From assembly GCA_035500455.1 (NCBI GenBank), contig DATJXG010000216.1, forward strand, positions 1-30,051: 30,051 nt of DNA, given 5' to 3'. The position numbers and the translations under genes were made by a program. Below the pieces are notes generated by a model, which saw only the letters and a program-made list of their open reading frames with translations, was not told the origin of the DNA and made no database searches. How positions within the stretch are numbered: the stretch's first letter is position 1; the number at the start of each line of letters is the position of its first letter. Origin of the DNA: DATJXG01 sp035500455. Its GTDB lineage: Bacteria; Acidobacteriota; Terriglobia; Terriglobales; Acidobacteriaceae. Of this stretch, positions 1 to 7,991 are shown in pieces.

Positions 1-1
1 T

Positions 2-76
2 TTGACGGGCCATGCTGCCGGATCGTCGGTCCTCATTCCGTCCCCCGCGACGCTGGAGTCGCAGGCCGGGGACTGA
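2..76 (+). CDS. possible 3' end of an upstream gene (partial)
   Basis: The left edge may hold the last 24 codons of an upstream gene, ending in TGA at 74-76. This frame has the highest G/C at third codon positions of the three forward frames. A competing frame from base 1 is open to a TGA at 88-90, and the third frame has a TGA at 3-5. The fragment is too short to identify. Group 1h hydrogenase loci would lead one to expect structural or iron-sulfur accessory genes just upstream, but nothing here proves that. Confidence 0.3.
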   Translation: MTGHAAGSSVLIPSPATLESQAGD

Positions 77-96
77 AACCAGGTTACTGAGACCAA

Positions 97-807
97 GTGA
101 ATGCTGGGATGTTTTCATTCATGAGCGCAGGTCAATTCACAAACTCCGCCGCTGGCTTCGGAACGCTGCGGCAGTTTGCCCGCCGGGAGCGTCCTCTGGA
201 GCGCTGCGAATTGTGCAGCCTCGGGCTGGGGCCGGTTCATTCTCATCTCATCGAAGTCGCGCAGCGGAAAATCCTCTGCACCTGCGAAGCCTGCGCGATT
301 CTGTTCAGCGGCCAGGGAGTAAAGTTCAAGCGCGTGCCGCGCAGAGTTCTCTCCCTTCCCGCATTCCATCTCAGCGATGCCGAGTGGAACGGCCTGATGA
401 TTCCCATCAACATGGCTTTCTTTTTCAAGAGCAGCCTGGAGAACCGGGTCGTCGCGCTTTATCCCAGCCCGGCGGGGGCGACGGAGTCGCTGCTCGAGCT
501 GGAATCGTGGAATGAGATTGTGGCACGCAACCCGATTCTCAATGAAATGGAATCCGATGTCGAAGGCTTGCTGGTCAACCGCCTGGGCTACTCCCGCGGA
601 TATTCCGCAGCCGAGTACTACATGCTTCCGATCGACGAGTGCTACAAGCTGGTCGGCCTGATTCGCATGCACTGGAAAGGCCTTTCCGGAGGCACGGAAG
701 TGTGGCGCGAGTTGGGCGAGTTCTTCACCAGTCTGAAAGCTCGGTCAACTGAGATTTCTTCCGAAACCAGAGAGGCATCACAGTTGGAAGAGGGATTCCG
801 TGCCTGA
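97..807 (+). CDS. DUF5947-like hydrogenase-cluster protein with zinc-ribbon-like N-terminus
   Basis: A 236-residue soluble protein resembling the DUF5947 family, whose members sit beside group 1h [NiFe] hydrogenases in Actinobacteria and Acidobacteria. Function is unknown. Near the N-terminus it has a CELC pair (C37, C40) and a CTCEAC cluster (C61, C63, C66), which together could bind zinc or an iron-sulfur cluster. There is no signal peptide or membrane segment. The start is a GTG at 97; ATGs at 109 and 121 are in frame, and no candidate has a strong ribosome binding site. The 3' end overlaps the next gene by 8 bases, so it is probably co-translated with it. The family name is from memory of the sequence pattern and gene order. 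The metal-binding proposal is inference. Confidence 0.75.
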   Translation: MNAGMFSFMSAGQFTNSAAGFGTLRQFARRERPLERCELCSLGLGPVHSHLIEVAQRKILCTCEACAILFSGQGVKFKRVPRRVLSLPAFHLSDAEWNGLMIPINMAFFFKSSLENRVVALYPSPAGATESLLELESWNEIVARNPILNEMESDVEGLLVNRLGYSRGYSAAEYYMLPIDECYKLVGLIRMHWKGLSGGTEVWRELGEFFTSLKARSTEISSETREASQLEEGFRA

Positions 808-1444
808 GTTGAGCTTCCAAGTCGAGGGCGTCAAAGTAGTTCCCGGCTCAGCCGCGCCGCTGCTCGCGTTCGCTCTTCGGCTCACAAATGCTGATCCCGA
901 CGAAGCCATCCACACTGTGGCGTTGCGGAGCCAGATTCAACTGGAAGTAACCCGCCGCAAATACACGCCCGAGGATCAGGAGCGCTTGCTCGATCTGTTC
1001 GGAGAGCCCAGCCGCTGGGGCCAAACCCTGCGCAGCTTGTTATGGACTCACGCCAGCCTGATCGTGCCCTCTTTCATGGGAGCAACGGTCGTGGAGCTGC
1101 CCGTGCCCTGCACGTTCGATTTCAATGTGGCTGCCACCAAATACTTCGACGGCCTGGCGGAGGGAGAGGTACCTCTGTGCCTGCAGTTCAGCGGCACGGT
1201 TTTTTATGCGAACCGCGAGGGCAACTTGCAGGTGGCGCCCATTTCCTGGGACAAGGAAGCCCGCTTCCGGCTGCCCATCAAGATCTGGCGCGACATGATG
1301 GAAACTTACTATCCCAACAGCGCCTGGCTGTGCCTGCACAAAGACGCTTTCGACCGGCTCTATCAATACAAAGTCCGCCACGGCATTCCCACCTGGGAGG
1401 AAGCGCTGGAGAGGCTCATCCCGTTGGAGGAGACGGTAGTCTGA
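800..1444 (+). CDS. DUF6084-like hydrogenase-cluster protein
   Basis: A 214-residue protein resembling the DUF6084 family, which accompanies DUF5947 in group 1h hydrogenase clusters and has no known activity. It starts at GTG 800 inside the end of the preceding gene and stops at 1442-1444, where the TGA shares one base with the next ATG. I see no signal peptide, membrane segment or cysteine motif. The sequence is rich in beta-type alternation, and the C-terminal third is acidic and aromatic (around YYPNSAWL). A role as an assembly or scaffolding factor for the hydrogenase is inference from its fixed neighbourhood. Confidence 0.75.
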   Translation: MPELSFQVEGVKVVPGSAAPLLAFALRLTNADPDEAIHTVALRSQIQLEVTRRKYTPEDQERLLDLFGEPSRWGQTLRSLLWTHASLIVPSFMGATVVELPVPCTFDFNVAATKYFDGLAEGEVPLCLQFSGTVFYANREGNLQVAPISWDKEARFRLPIKIWRDMMETYYPNSAWLCLHKDAFDRLYQYKVRHGIPTWEEALERLIPLEETVV

Positions 1445-2508
1445 TGAATCTCACGATGGTCGGGCAGATCGCCAGAGCAGTGCTTTACGAGGGATACATG
1501 CTCTATCCCTATCGCCCTTCCTCCGTCAAAAATCAGCAGCGCTGGAATTTCGGCGTGCTCTGCCCACGGTCTTACAGCGAGGCGCAGAACGGCACCGAAG
1601 CCTGGCGAATGCGGACGGAGTGCCTCGTAGAGGGCAGTTCGCTGAGCGGACTCGAGATTCGTGTGCGCTTCCTGCAGTTGACCGCACGTTCCGTCGGCGA
1701 GTTGACCATGCCCCTGACTGACCTGCTGCCGGGTGAGGTTCCGGAATTCCGGACGGTTGAAAGTCTGACCATCGAGGGCCGTACCTACCAGCCTTGGCAG
1801 GAGGCGATGGAGCGGGAAATTATTTTGCCGGTCTGCAACGTCGAAGCCCTCGCCGGCGGCTCGATCACACAGGGTTTTGCGTTTCCCGCCGAAAGACACT
1901 ATGAGCCTCTGCGGCAGTCCGGAGGCCAAGTCGTCGGCGTTCTAGTGCGCGATCGCAGTTCGCTTTCAGGCGAGGTGGAGGTCGCGGGAAAACGCCAGGG
2001 TGATGGTCTCTATAAAGTGAGCGTGCACATTCGCAATACCACCAGTTTTGGGAGAGGGACACCGGCCATTCGCGACGAAGCCCTGTTGCAATCCACGATA
2101 TCGACGCACACCATCCTCGGCGTTCAGGACGGCAGCTTTGTCTCTCTGCTTGCTCCGCCGGAGGAGATGACCGCGCTGGCCTCGAGTTGCAAGAACGTAG
2201 GGACCTGGCCGGTGCTGGTGGGCGGAGAAGGCCAGCGCGACACCATGCTCTCCTCTCCCATCATTCTTTACGACTATCCCCAGATCGCGCCTGAGAGCGC
2301 AGGAGACCTCTTCGACGGAACCGAGATCGACGAGATTCTTTCTCTACGCATCATGACCCTCACCGATGAAGAGAAGCGCGAAATGAGCCAGTCCGATGAA
2401 CGCGCCCGCCAGATGCTGGAGCGCACCGAGGCCATGCCGGCCGAGCAGTTCATGAAGCTGCACGGAGTTCTGCGCGGCCTGCGCCCGCTCAAGGAGCACA
2501 CCCAATGA
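1444..2508 (+). CDS. uncharacterised hydrogenase-cluster protein, 354 aa
   Basis: I cannot name a family for this protein. The open frame extends upstream to 1042, but ATG 1444 is the likely start because it couples to the preceding stop (TGATG) and the upstream part overlaps the DUF6084-like gene. A GGAGG lies at 1426-1430, rather far upstream. The protein is soluble, about 354 residues, with no signal peptide or membrane segment and few cysteines. The N-terminus reads YEGYMLYPYRPSSVKNQ, and the C-terminal 60 residues are highly charged and probably helical. It overlaps the protease gene by 4 bases (ATGA). Its place between DUF6084 and the maturation protease argues for a hydrogenase-specific job such as large-subunit handling, but this is inference. 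Confidence 0.8.
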   Translation: MNLTMVGQIARAVLYEGYMLYPYRPSSVKNQQRWNFGVLCPRSYSEAQNGTEAWRMRTECLVEGSSLSGLEIRVRFLQLTARSVGELTMPLTDLLPGEVPEFRTVESLTIEGRTYQPWQEAMEREIILPVCNVEALAGGSITQGFAFPAERHYEPLRQSGGQVVGVLVRDRSSLSGEVEVAGKRQGDGLYKVSVHIRNTTSFGRGTPAIRDEALLQSTISTHTILGVQDGSFVSLLAPPEEMTALASSCKNVGTWPVLVGGEGQRDTMLSSPIILYDYPQIAPESAGDLFDGTEIDEILSLRIMTLTDEEKREMSQSDERARQMLERTEAMPAEQFMKLHGVLRGLRPLKEHTQ

Positions 2509-3353
2509 ATGAATGGGAATGGCAGCTCCTCGAGGAGAAAGCTGCGGTCGATCATCTGGAAATTTCCGGGATCGAAGTGCGGCCCGGCAGCCGCGTCCGT
2601 CTGCGCCCCCGCAAGGGCGGCGATGTGATGGATATCGCCCTGGCCGGGCAGGTCGCAGCCGTGGAGCGCATCGAGCAGGACTACGACGGAAAGTATCACG
2701 TTTGCGTCGTTCTGGATGAAGATCCTGGGCGTGACATGGGCCTGCTTCGCCAGCCCGGCCACCGCTTCTTTTTTGACGCGGAGGAAATCGAGCCGCTCTC
2801 GGAGGCAGAATTGCGGCTGGCTCCGGCAACCGAAAAGCCGCGCATCCTGGTAGCCGGCATCGGCAATATCTTTCTGGGTGATGACGCCTTCGGCGTAGAA
2901 GTCGCGCGCCGAATGGCGGCGATCGAACTTCCCGCAAGTGTTCGCATCACCGATTTCGGCATTCGCGGCTTCGATCTGGCGTACGCTCTTCAGGACGGCT
3001 ACGAGACCACGATCCTGGTCGATGCGTGCCCCCACGGTGACGCCCCGGGAACGGTGTATGTCATCGAGCCGGACTTGAACGCTCTGAACGATCCGCAGAC
3101 TCCGCCTGCCGTAGAAGCCCACGCCATGAACCCGATGAACGTTCTCCGTATGGCCGCAGCGATGAATATCGAGCTGCGGAATATTCTGCTGGTCGGCTGT
3201 GAGCCGGAGACCTTGGGTGGCGAAGAAGGCTACATGGGCCTGAGCGCCCCGGTTGAAGCCGCCGTGGATCACGCGGTTAAGGTGATCGAATCGATTATCG
3301 AGAAAGTTTTGGGCGGGAAAGGCCTGGGTTCCGGCCTTGATTCCAAGGGTTAA
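2505..3353 (+). CDS. [NiFe]-hydrogenase maturation endopeptidase with extra N-terminal domain
   Basis: The C-terminal part (about residues 112-270) is a HyaD/HybD/HycI-type endopeptidase, which removes the C-terminal tail of the hydrogenase large subunit after nickel insertion. Family landmarks are the GIGN motif (118-121) followed by LGDDAFG, with an acidic metal ligand at D126/D127, VDA with D173, PGTV at 181-184, and H206. These match the three metal-sensing residues of HybD (Glu/Asp, Asp, His). The protein has 282 residues, while simple proteases of this family have about 160. The extra N-terminal 105 residues are beta-rich (RPGSRVRLRPR, then LDEDPGRDMG and GHRFFFD) and could be an SH3-like barrel. 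The start overlaps the preceding stop by ATGA. It is probably specific for the hydrogenase encoded upstream. Confidence 0.9.
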   Translation: MNEWEWQLLEEKAAVDHLEISGIEVRPGSRVRLRPRKGGDVMDIALAGQVAAVERIEQDYDGKYHVCVVLDEDPGRDMGLLRQPGHRFFFDAEEIEPLSEAELRLAPATEKPRILVAGIGNIFLGDDAFGVEVARRMAAIELPASVRITDFGIRGFDLAYALQDGYETTILVDACPHGDAPGTVYVIEPDLNALNDPQTPPAVEAHAMNPMNVLRMAAAMNIELRNILLVGCEPETLGGEEGYMGLSAPVEAAVDHAVKVIESIIEKVLGGKGLGSGLDSKG

Positions 3354-3380
3354 AACATCCTGCATTCTAAGGAGACTGCC

Positions 3381-3584
3381 GTGGCAATGGAAAATGGAAA
3401 TGGAAGCTTCACCGACAAGGACACCTTATTCATGCTCGGTGGTGTGGCGCTGGTGGTGTTCGGCGCCGGCCTGATTCTTACCAACCCGATCGTGCGGCGT
3501 TACATGGGACAGTTGGGCGTGGGTGATCTGGCCAGCCTAGCCCTGCCTGATCTGGACCGCTATTTGAAACTGCGGGCCATGTAA
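3381..3584 (+). CDS. small single-span membrane protein, DUF6893-like
   Basis: A 67-residue protein starting at GTG 3381 behind an AAGGAG ribosome binding site at 3369-3374. Residues 17-34 (MLGGVALVVFGAGLILTN) form one membrane segment. The C-terminus ends in LPDLDRYLKLRAM, which resembles the PDLRRYLRxR tail I associate with DUF6893, a family of tiny proteins in group 1h hydrogenase clusters. It may anchor the soluble hydrogenase or its electron acceptor at the membrane, but that is inference. The family match rests on a short motif only. Confidence 0.75.
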   Translation: MAMENGNGSFTDKDTLFMLGGVALVVFGAGLILTNPIVRRYMGQLGVGDLASLALPDLDRYLKLRAM

Positions 3585-3632
3585 ACAATGTAGGTCGGAG
3601 GGCACGTCAAACCAGGGCCCGGAGGAGATGGT

Positions 3633-4217
3633 TTGTCCATAGGGGGAACGCAGTCAGTTACCGCGGTTCGATACGTCATCGACGCTAAGGGCAGCAGGTT
3701 CACCGTGCGCGCCTTCGCCACCGGAATGCTTGCCGCCTTCGCCCACAGTCCCACGATTGCCATTCCTGACTTCGCGGGTGAGGTGACACTGCCCTCCGGT
3801 ACTCTGGAGGATGCTTCTTTTCGGCTGGTCATTCAGGCAGCCTCGCTGGCTGTGATCGGTGATGTCCGCGACAAGGACCGCGACGAAATCGAGCACAGAA
3901 TTCGTGACGAAGTGCTTGAAGTGGATGCTTTCGGGGAGATTATTTACGAGTGCCCGCGAATTTCGTCGGCGCAAAAGCTGAACGAAGGGCAATTTGTGGT
4001 GAAGATGGACGGAGAGTTGGCCCTGCACGGCGTTTCGCGGCACGAGCCCATTTCAGCGCGGGTCACGCTGAGCGACGGGACGCTTCACGCGGCCGGTGAG
4101 TTCTCCGTCCGCCAGAGCGACTACGAGATCAAGCCGGTCACTGCCGCCGGGGGTGCCATAAAGCTCAAGGATGAACTCAAGCTCTCCTTCGACATCACCG
4201 CGCGGAAACAGCCTTGA
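3633..4217 (+). CDS. YceI-like family protein
   Basis: A 194-residue protein with the layout of the YceI family, a lipocalin-like beta-barrel that binds isoprenoid or other amphipathic ligands. It opens with YVIDAKGSRFTVRAFATG, has IGDVRDKDRDEIEHRIR near the middle (compare the family HLKSADFF region), contains GELALHGVSR, and ends with KLKDELKLSFDIT. It starts at TTG 3633 with GGAGGAG at 3621-3627. The ATG at 3629 runs straight into a stop, so the TTG is the credible start. Unlike typical YceI proteins it has no signal peptide and is probably cytoplasmic. It lies 48 bases after the small membrane protein and 73 before hypC, within the operon. Confidence 0.8.
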   Translation: MSIGGTQSVTAVRYVIDAKGSRFTVRAFATGMLAAFAHSPTIAIPDFAGEVTLPSGTLEDASFRLVIQAASLAVIGDVRDKDRDEIEHRIRDEVLEVDAFGEIIYECPRISSAQKLNEGQFVVKMDGELALHGVSRHEPISARVTLSDGTLHAAGEFSVRQSDYEIKPVTAAGGAIKLKDELKLSFDITARKQP

Positions 4218-4290
4218 GACGCGGGAAGAGAGTACGATGGATAGGATGGATAAGCGCGATCAGCACCAGGAATCGCCGGGAGAGTGCCGC

Positions 4291-4569
4291 ATGTGTCTAG
4301 CTATACCGGGAAAAATTGTCGAAATCTCTTCCGGCAACGCGGATTCGGCGCTGGTTGAAGTCGCCGGCGTCCGCCGCAAAATCGATCTCGGCCTGCTGCA
4401 AGACGACAAGCCGGTGCCCGGAGACTGGGTGCTCATCCATGTCGGCTTCGCCATGAGCAAGATCAGCGAGCAGGATGCACTCGAACAGATGAACACGCTC
4501 AAAATACTCGGCGAGGCGGAGGGCGCAATCCAGGAAGTGAAAGGCTATGGCCTCGAGGATGTAAATTAG
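4291..4569 (+). CDS. hypC: hydrogenase maturation chaperone HypC
   Basis: HypC works with HypD to carry the Fe(CN)2CO unit to the hydrogenase large-subunit precursor. The protein is 92 residues, normal for the family. It opens with MCLAIPGKIV; Cys2 becomes N-terminal after Met removal and is the functional residue, and H50 matches the second conserved residue. The open frame extends upstream (ATG at 4237), but ATG 4291 is chosen because the family needs Met-Cys at the terminus and a GGGAGAG site lies at 4278-4284. hypD follows after 32 bases. Confidence 0.95.
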   Translation: MCLAIPGKIVEISSGNADSALVEVAGVRRKIDLGLLQDDKPVPGDWVLIHVGFAMSKISEQDALEQMNTLKILGEAEGAIQEVKGYGLEDVN

Positions 4570-4601
4570 CGCCTGCCCCGCGTGCAGACAGTGTGAGGGA
4601 G

Positions 4602-5732
4602 ATGAGATTCGTTGATGAGTTCCGCGAACCCGAGTTGATTTCCAGGACTGCGGAAGAAATTCGCCGGCTGGCCGGTACCGAACTCCACTACCGCATGATG
4701 GAAGTCTGCGGCGGACACACCCACGCCATCTACCGCTTCGGCCTCAAGGACATCCTTCCAAGCAATATCGAGTTGATCCACGGCCCCGGCTGCCCCGTGT
4801 GTGTTCTGCCCATGGGAAGAATTGACGATGGCCTTGCCATCGCGCAGCAGCCCGACGTTATTTTTGCCGCCTTCGGCGACATGATGCGCGTGCCCGGAAC
4901 GCAAGGCAGCCCGCTTGAGCACAAGGCCCGCGGCATGGACGTTCGCATCGTTTATTCGCCCTCCGACGCGCTCAAACTGGCCCGGCTCAATCCCGAAAAG
5001 CACGTCATGTTCTTCGCCATCGGCTTTGAAACCACTGCGCCTTCCACCGCGCTTACCATGATGCGCGCCAGGGCCGAAGGCATCCGCAATTTCTCCGTGT
5101 TCTGCAACCACGTAACCATCATCCCCGCGATACGCGCGATTCTGGACTCGCCCGATATGCGGCTGGACGCTTTTATTGGCCCCGGCCATGTCTCCACGGT
5201 GATCGGCTGCCGGCCTTACGAATGGATCGCGCAGAACGAACGCAAGCCAATTGTGGTTTCCGGCTTTGAGCCGCTCGATCTGCTGCAATCCATCGTGATG
5301 CTGCTGCGCCAGCTGAATGCTGGTGAGGCCAGGGTGGAGAATCAGTACAAGCGCGTCGTTCCCTGGGAAGGAAATCACGCCGCGCTTCGCGCTATGGCCG
5401 AGGTATTCCAGTTGCGCCCTTATTTTGAGTGGCGCGGCCTGGGGTTCATCTCCCAGTCGGCGCTGCGGGTGAACGACAAGTACGCCGAATGGGATGCTGA
5501 GCAGCGCTTCGAAGTTCCCGGCATCCGGGTGACGGATCCGAAAGCCGCCCAGTGTGGCGAGGTTCTCAAAGGCGTGCTCAAGCCGCATCAGTGTAAACTC
5601 TTTGGCCGTGAGTGCACGCCCGAGCACCCCATTGGCGCGCTCATGGTGTCAACGGAAGGATCATGCGCAGCCTATCACAGCTACGAACACCGCAAGGCGG
5701 CGATGGAACCCAGCCTGACCTCGATCGCGTGA
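4602..5732 (+). CDS. hypD: hydrogenase maturation iron-sulfur protein HypD
   Basis: HypD is the [4Fe-4S] scaffold on which the Fe(CN)2CO group is assembled with HypC and HypE. The protein has 376 residues. The N-terminus MRFVDEFREPELI matches the E. coli HypD start, so ATG 4602 is preferred over GTG 4593. Landmarks are MEVCGGHTHAIYRFG (C36), IHGPGCPVCVLP (C64, C67), and a C-terminal cysteine set (C318, C331, C338, C355) that binds the cluster, with PEHPIGALMVS between. The stop overlaps the hypE GTG as GTGA. All expected key residues are present. Confidence 0.96.
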   Translation: MRFVDEFREPELISRTAEEIRRLAGTELHYRMMEVCGGHTHAIYRFGLKDILPSNIELIHGPGCPVCVLPMGRIDDGLAIAQQPDVIFAAFGDMMRVPGTQGSPLEHKARGMDVRIVYSPSDALKLARLNPEKHVMFFAIGFETTAPSTALTMMRARAEGIRNFSVFCNHVTIIPAIRAILDSPDMRLDAFIGPGHVSTVIGCRPYEWIAQNERKPIVVSGFEPLDLLQSIVMLLRQLNAGEARVENQYKRVVPWEGNHAALRAMAEVFQLRPYFEWRGLGFISQSALRVNDKYAEWDAEQRFEVPGIRVTDPKAAQCGEVLKGVLKPHQCKLFGRECTPEHPIGALMVSTEGSCAAYHSYEHRKAAMEPSLTSIA

Positions 5733-6781
5733 TCACTCCGGCCTCCACGCCTGCCGCCAACATCCGCTTCCGCGACCCGCAAATCGAGATGGCCCACGGC
5801 GCCGGGGGCAAAGCCAGCCGCAGGCTCGTGGAAGGCCTTTTCGCTCCACTTTTGTTCGGAGCGGCGCCCGGCCCCCTGGGAGACGCTGCGCAGGTGCAGA
5901 TCCAGGGCACAACCGTCGCCATCACCACTGACAGTTTTGTCGTCAAGCCGCTGAGTTTCCCCGGAGGCTCGATCGGCGAGTTAGCTGTGAACGGTACTGT
6001 CAACGATCTGGCGGTTTCAGGTGCCAGGGCCCAGGCCCTGGTCGTCACCTTCGTGCTTGAAGCAGGATTACCGACTCCAGTTCTTGAAGCCGAAGTGCGA
6101 GCCATGGCAAAAGCCGCGCAGGATGCGGGTGTGCGCATCGCCGCGGGCGATACCAAGGTGGTCGAACATGGCAAGGCCGACCAGATGTACATCTCCACCA
6201 CCGGCATCGGGCATCTGCTTCACGGCGTCAGCATTGATCCTCGGTCGGTGCGCGTCGGCGACAAAATTCTTCTCTCCGGCCCCATCGGCGACCACGGCGT
6301 TACCATCCTGCTGGCTCGGGGAGAACTTGATCTGGAAGCCGATTTGCGCTCCGACACGCGCTCCGTACTTCCCCTGGTCGAAACCCTCATTCGCGCCGCC
6401 GGGCCCGGAGTTCGCTGGATGCGCGATCCAACTCGCGGCGGAGCGGCGACATCTTTGAATGAGTTGGCGCGCGATTGCGGCCTGGGGATGGTCCTTTTTG
6501 AAGACCAGATTCCGGTGCGAGACACCGTGCGCGGCGCTTGCGAACTGCTGGGACTCGATCCTCTGCACATCGCGAACGAAGGCCAGTTCCTGGCGGTCGT
6601 CTCCCCCGAATACGCTGACGCGGCGATCAACGCCCTGAGCCTGGCGCCCGGCGGCGGCGAAGCGCAGGTGATTGGCGAAGTGCGCACGCAGCCCGCGGGC
6701 ACAGTGCTGGTCACGACTCTTTACGGGGGCAGCCGCATCGTCGATATGCTGGTTGGAGACCCTCTGCCGCGCATCTGCTAG
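5729..6781 (+). CDS. hypE: carbamoyl dehydratase HypE
   Basis: HypE accepts a carbamoyl group from HypF on its C-terminal cysteine and dehydrates it, using ATP, to a thiocyanate that supplies the CN ligands. The protein has 350 residues from GTG 5729, which forms a GTGA overlap with hypD. An in-frame ATG at 5663 behind GGAAGG is the alternative start. Visible features are the AIRS/PurM-type opening MAHGAGGKASRRLVE, the ATP-site stretch TDSFVVKPLSFPGGSIGELAVNGTVND in two halves, DPTRGGAATSLNELA, IANEGQF, and the essential PRIC terminus ending in Cys350. The protein looks intact. Confidence 0.95.
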   Translation: MITPASTPAANIRFRDPQIEMAHGAGGKASRRLVEGLFAPLLFGAAPGPLGDAAQVQIQGTTVAITTDSFVVKPLSFPGGSIGELAVNGTVNDLAVSGARAQALVVTFVLEAGLPTPVLEAEVRAMAKAAQDAGVRIAAGDTKVVEHGKADQMYISTTGIGHLLHGVSIDPRSVRVGDKILLSGPIGDHGVTILLARGELDLEADLRSDTRSVLPLVETLIRAAGPGVRWMRDPTRGGAATSLNELARDCGLGMVLFEDQIPVRDTVRGACELLGLDPLHIANEGQFLAVVSPEYADAAINALSLAPGGGEAQVIGEVRTQPAGTVLVTTLYGGSRIVDMLVGDPLPRIC

Positions 6782-6806
6782 GCCCAGAATTGCTCGGCTC
6801 AGAGCT

Positions 6807-7991
6807 ATGCCTACAACTCTCAAACTCGCCAGCCGGATCGAAGAGCGCCTGCTCGAACGGAACCAGCTATTCGAGCAAGTCTTTGCCCGTGAAGCGGCGC
6901 GGCTGGCGGCTGCGTGCCACGAAATGTCTGACCGGTTTCTGCGTGGCGGCCGGTTGCTCGCCTTCGGCCGCGGGCCCTATGCGACAGACGCGCAGCACGT
7001 CTCGGTGGAATTTGTTCATCCGGTGATTGTCGGCAAGCGCGCCCTTCCTGCTCTTGATCTCTCGATTCTCTTCCGTCCCTGGATCGAGGCCGTTTTGCGT
7101 CCCGAAGATATGGTCATGGGTTTTGGGCCACCCGAAGGCGATCCCGAAGTCTGGGCTACATTGCAACATGCCCACCAGCGTGACGCCATGACTTTCGCGC
7201 TACCCGGTATGGAGGGCTCGTACGGCCTGGACTCCGGCATTCAAGATCCATTCATGCATCAGGAGATGGTAGAAATCCTCTACCACACACTCTGGGAGAC
7301 GGTGCACGTTTTCTTCGAGCACCGCGAGCTGGGCCATGAAGTGGGCGCGTCGGAGTTTCTTTATCCCTTCCTGGGCCGGGAGAAACAGGGGACACCCGAT
7401 CTTGAGGGCGAGGTCGCCGCTTCCATCCTGATGAAGGTGCAGGACGACGCGCGGCTGCGCGCTCAGGCAGCGCGGGACGAAAGCGAGCAGATCAGCAACA
7501 CCGCCTTAGCCATACACGATCGGCTTCGGCGCGGCGGGAAGCTCATCATTTTCGGGAACGGCGGCTCAGCGACTGACGCCAACGACTTCGCCATCGACTG
7601 CGTTCTTCCACCGGTGGGGTTCAATCCCGTTCCGGCCGTTTCACTCGCGCTCGAACCGGCCAACATCACTGCCGTCGCCAATGACATCGGGACGGAAGCC
7701 ATCTTCTTACGCCAGTTGATCGCCCAGGCCCGCCCCGAAGATGTCGCCATCGGAATTTCCACCAGCGGCGGATCGCGCAATATCATCGCCGCCCTCGAAG
7801 AGGCCCGCAAGCGTGATTTGCTCACGGTGGCGCTGCTCGGCTATGACGGCGGCGAGATCAAACGCAGAGGCCTGGCGCACTTCCCCGTGGTTGTCAACTG
7901 CGACTACATTCCGCGCATTCAGGAAATTCAGGCTTCGATCTACCACGCCATGCGCGAAGCGCTGGAGGTTCTCAGCCGTGGGCAAGCTTGA
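6807..7991 (+). CDS. tandem SIS-domain protein (GmhA-like duplication)
   Basis: A 394-residue protein made of two sugar-isomerase (SIS) domains. The open frame begins at 6672 inside hypE; ATG 6807 is the first start after the hypE stop. The N-terminal half has GGRLLAFGRGPYATDAQHVSVEF (residues 47-69, shown as the GmhA phosphate-loop region). The C-terminal half has the more canonical GNGGSATDANDFAIDC (250-265) and the SIS signature ISTSGGSRNII (317-327). It resembles phosphoheptose isomerase, but the histidine of the family RIQExH motif is Q in the C-terminal half (RIQEIQ) and V in the N-terminal copy (HQEMVE). SIS proteins recur in group 1h hydrogenase operons without a known role. It overlaps the next gene by 14 bases. 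Sugar-phosphate binding is likely; isomerase activity is doubtful. Confidence 0.85.
   Translation: MPTTLKLASRIEERLLERNQLFEQVFAREAARLAAACHEMSDRFLRGGRLLAFGRGPYATDAQHVSVEFVHPVIVGKRALPALDLSILFRPWIEAVLRPEDMVMGFGPPEGDPEVWATLQHAHQRDAMTFALPGMEGSYGLDSGIQDPFMHQEMVEILYHTLWETVHVFFEHRELGHEVGASEFLYPFLGREKQGTPDLEGEVAASILMKVQDDARLRAQAARDESEQISNTALAIHDRLRRGGKLIIFGNGGSATDANDFAIDCVLPPVGFNPVPAVSLALEPANITAVANDIGTEAIFLRQLIAQARPEDVAIGISTSGGSRNIIAALEEARKRDLLTVALLGYDGGEIKRRGLAHFPVVVNCDYIPRIQEIQASIYHAMREALEVLSRGQA

Noticed and set aside
2274..3365. 363-codon frame on the minus strand
   Set aside because: It lies opposite the well-supported protease gene and has no recognisable domain; long antisense frames are expected in GC-rich genes.
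4566..5627. 353-codon frame on the minus strand
   Set aside because: Fully antisense to hypD, whose motifs are unmistakable.
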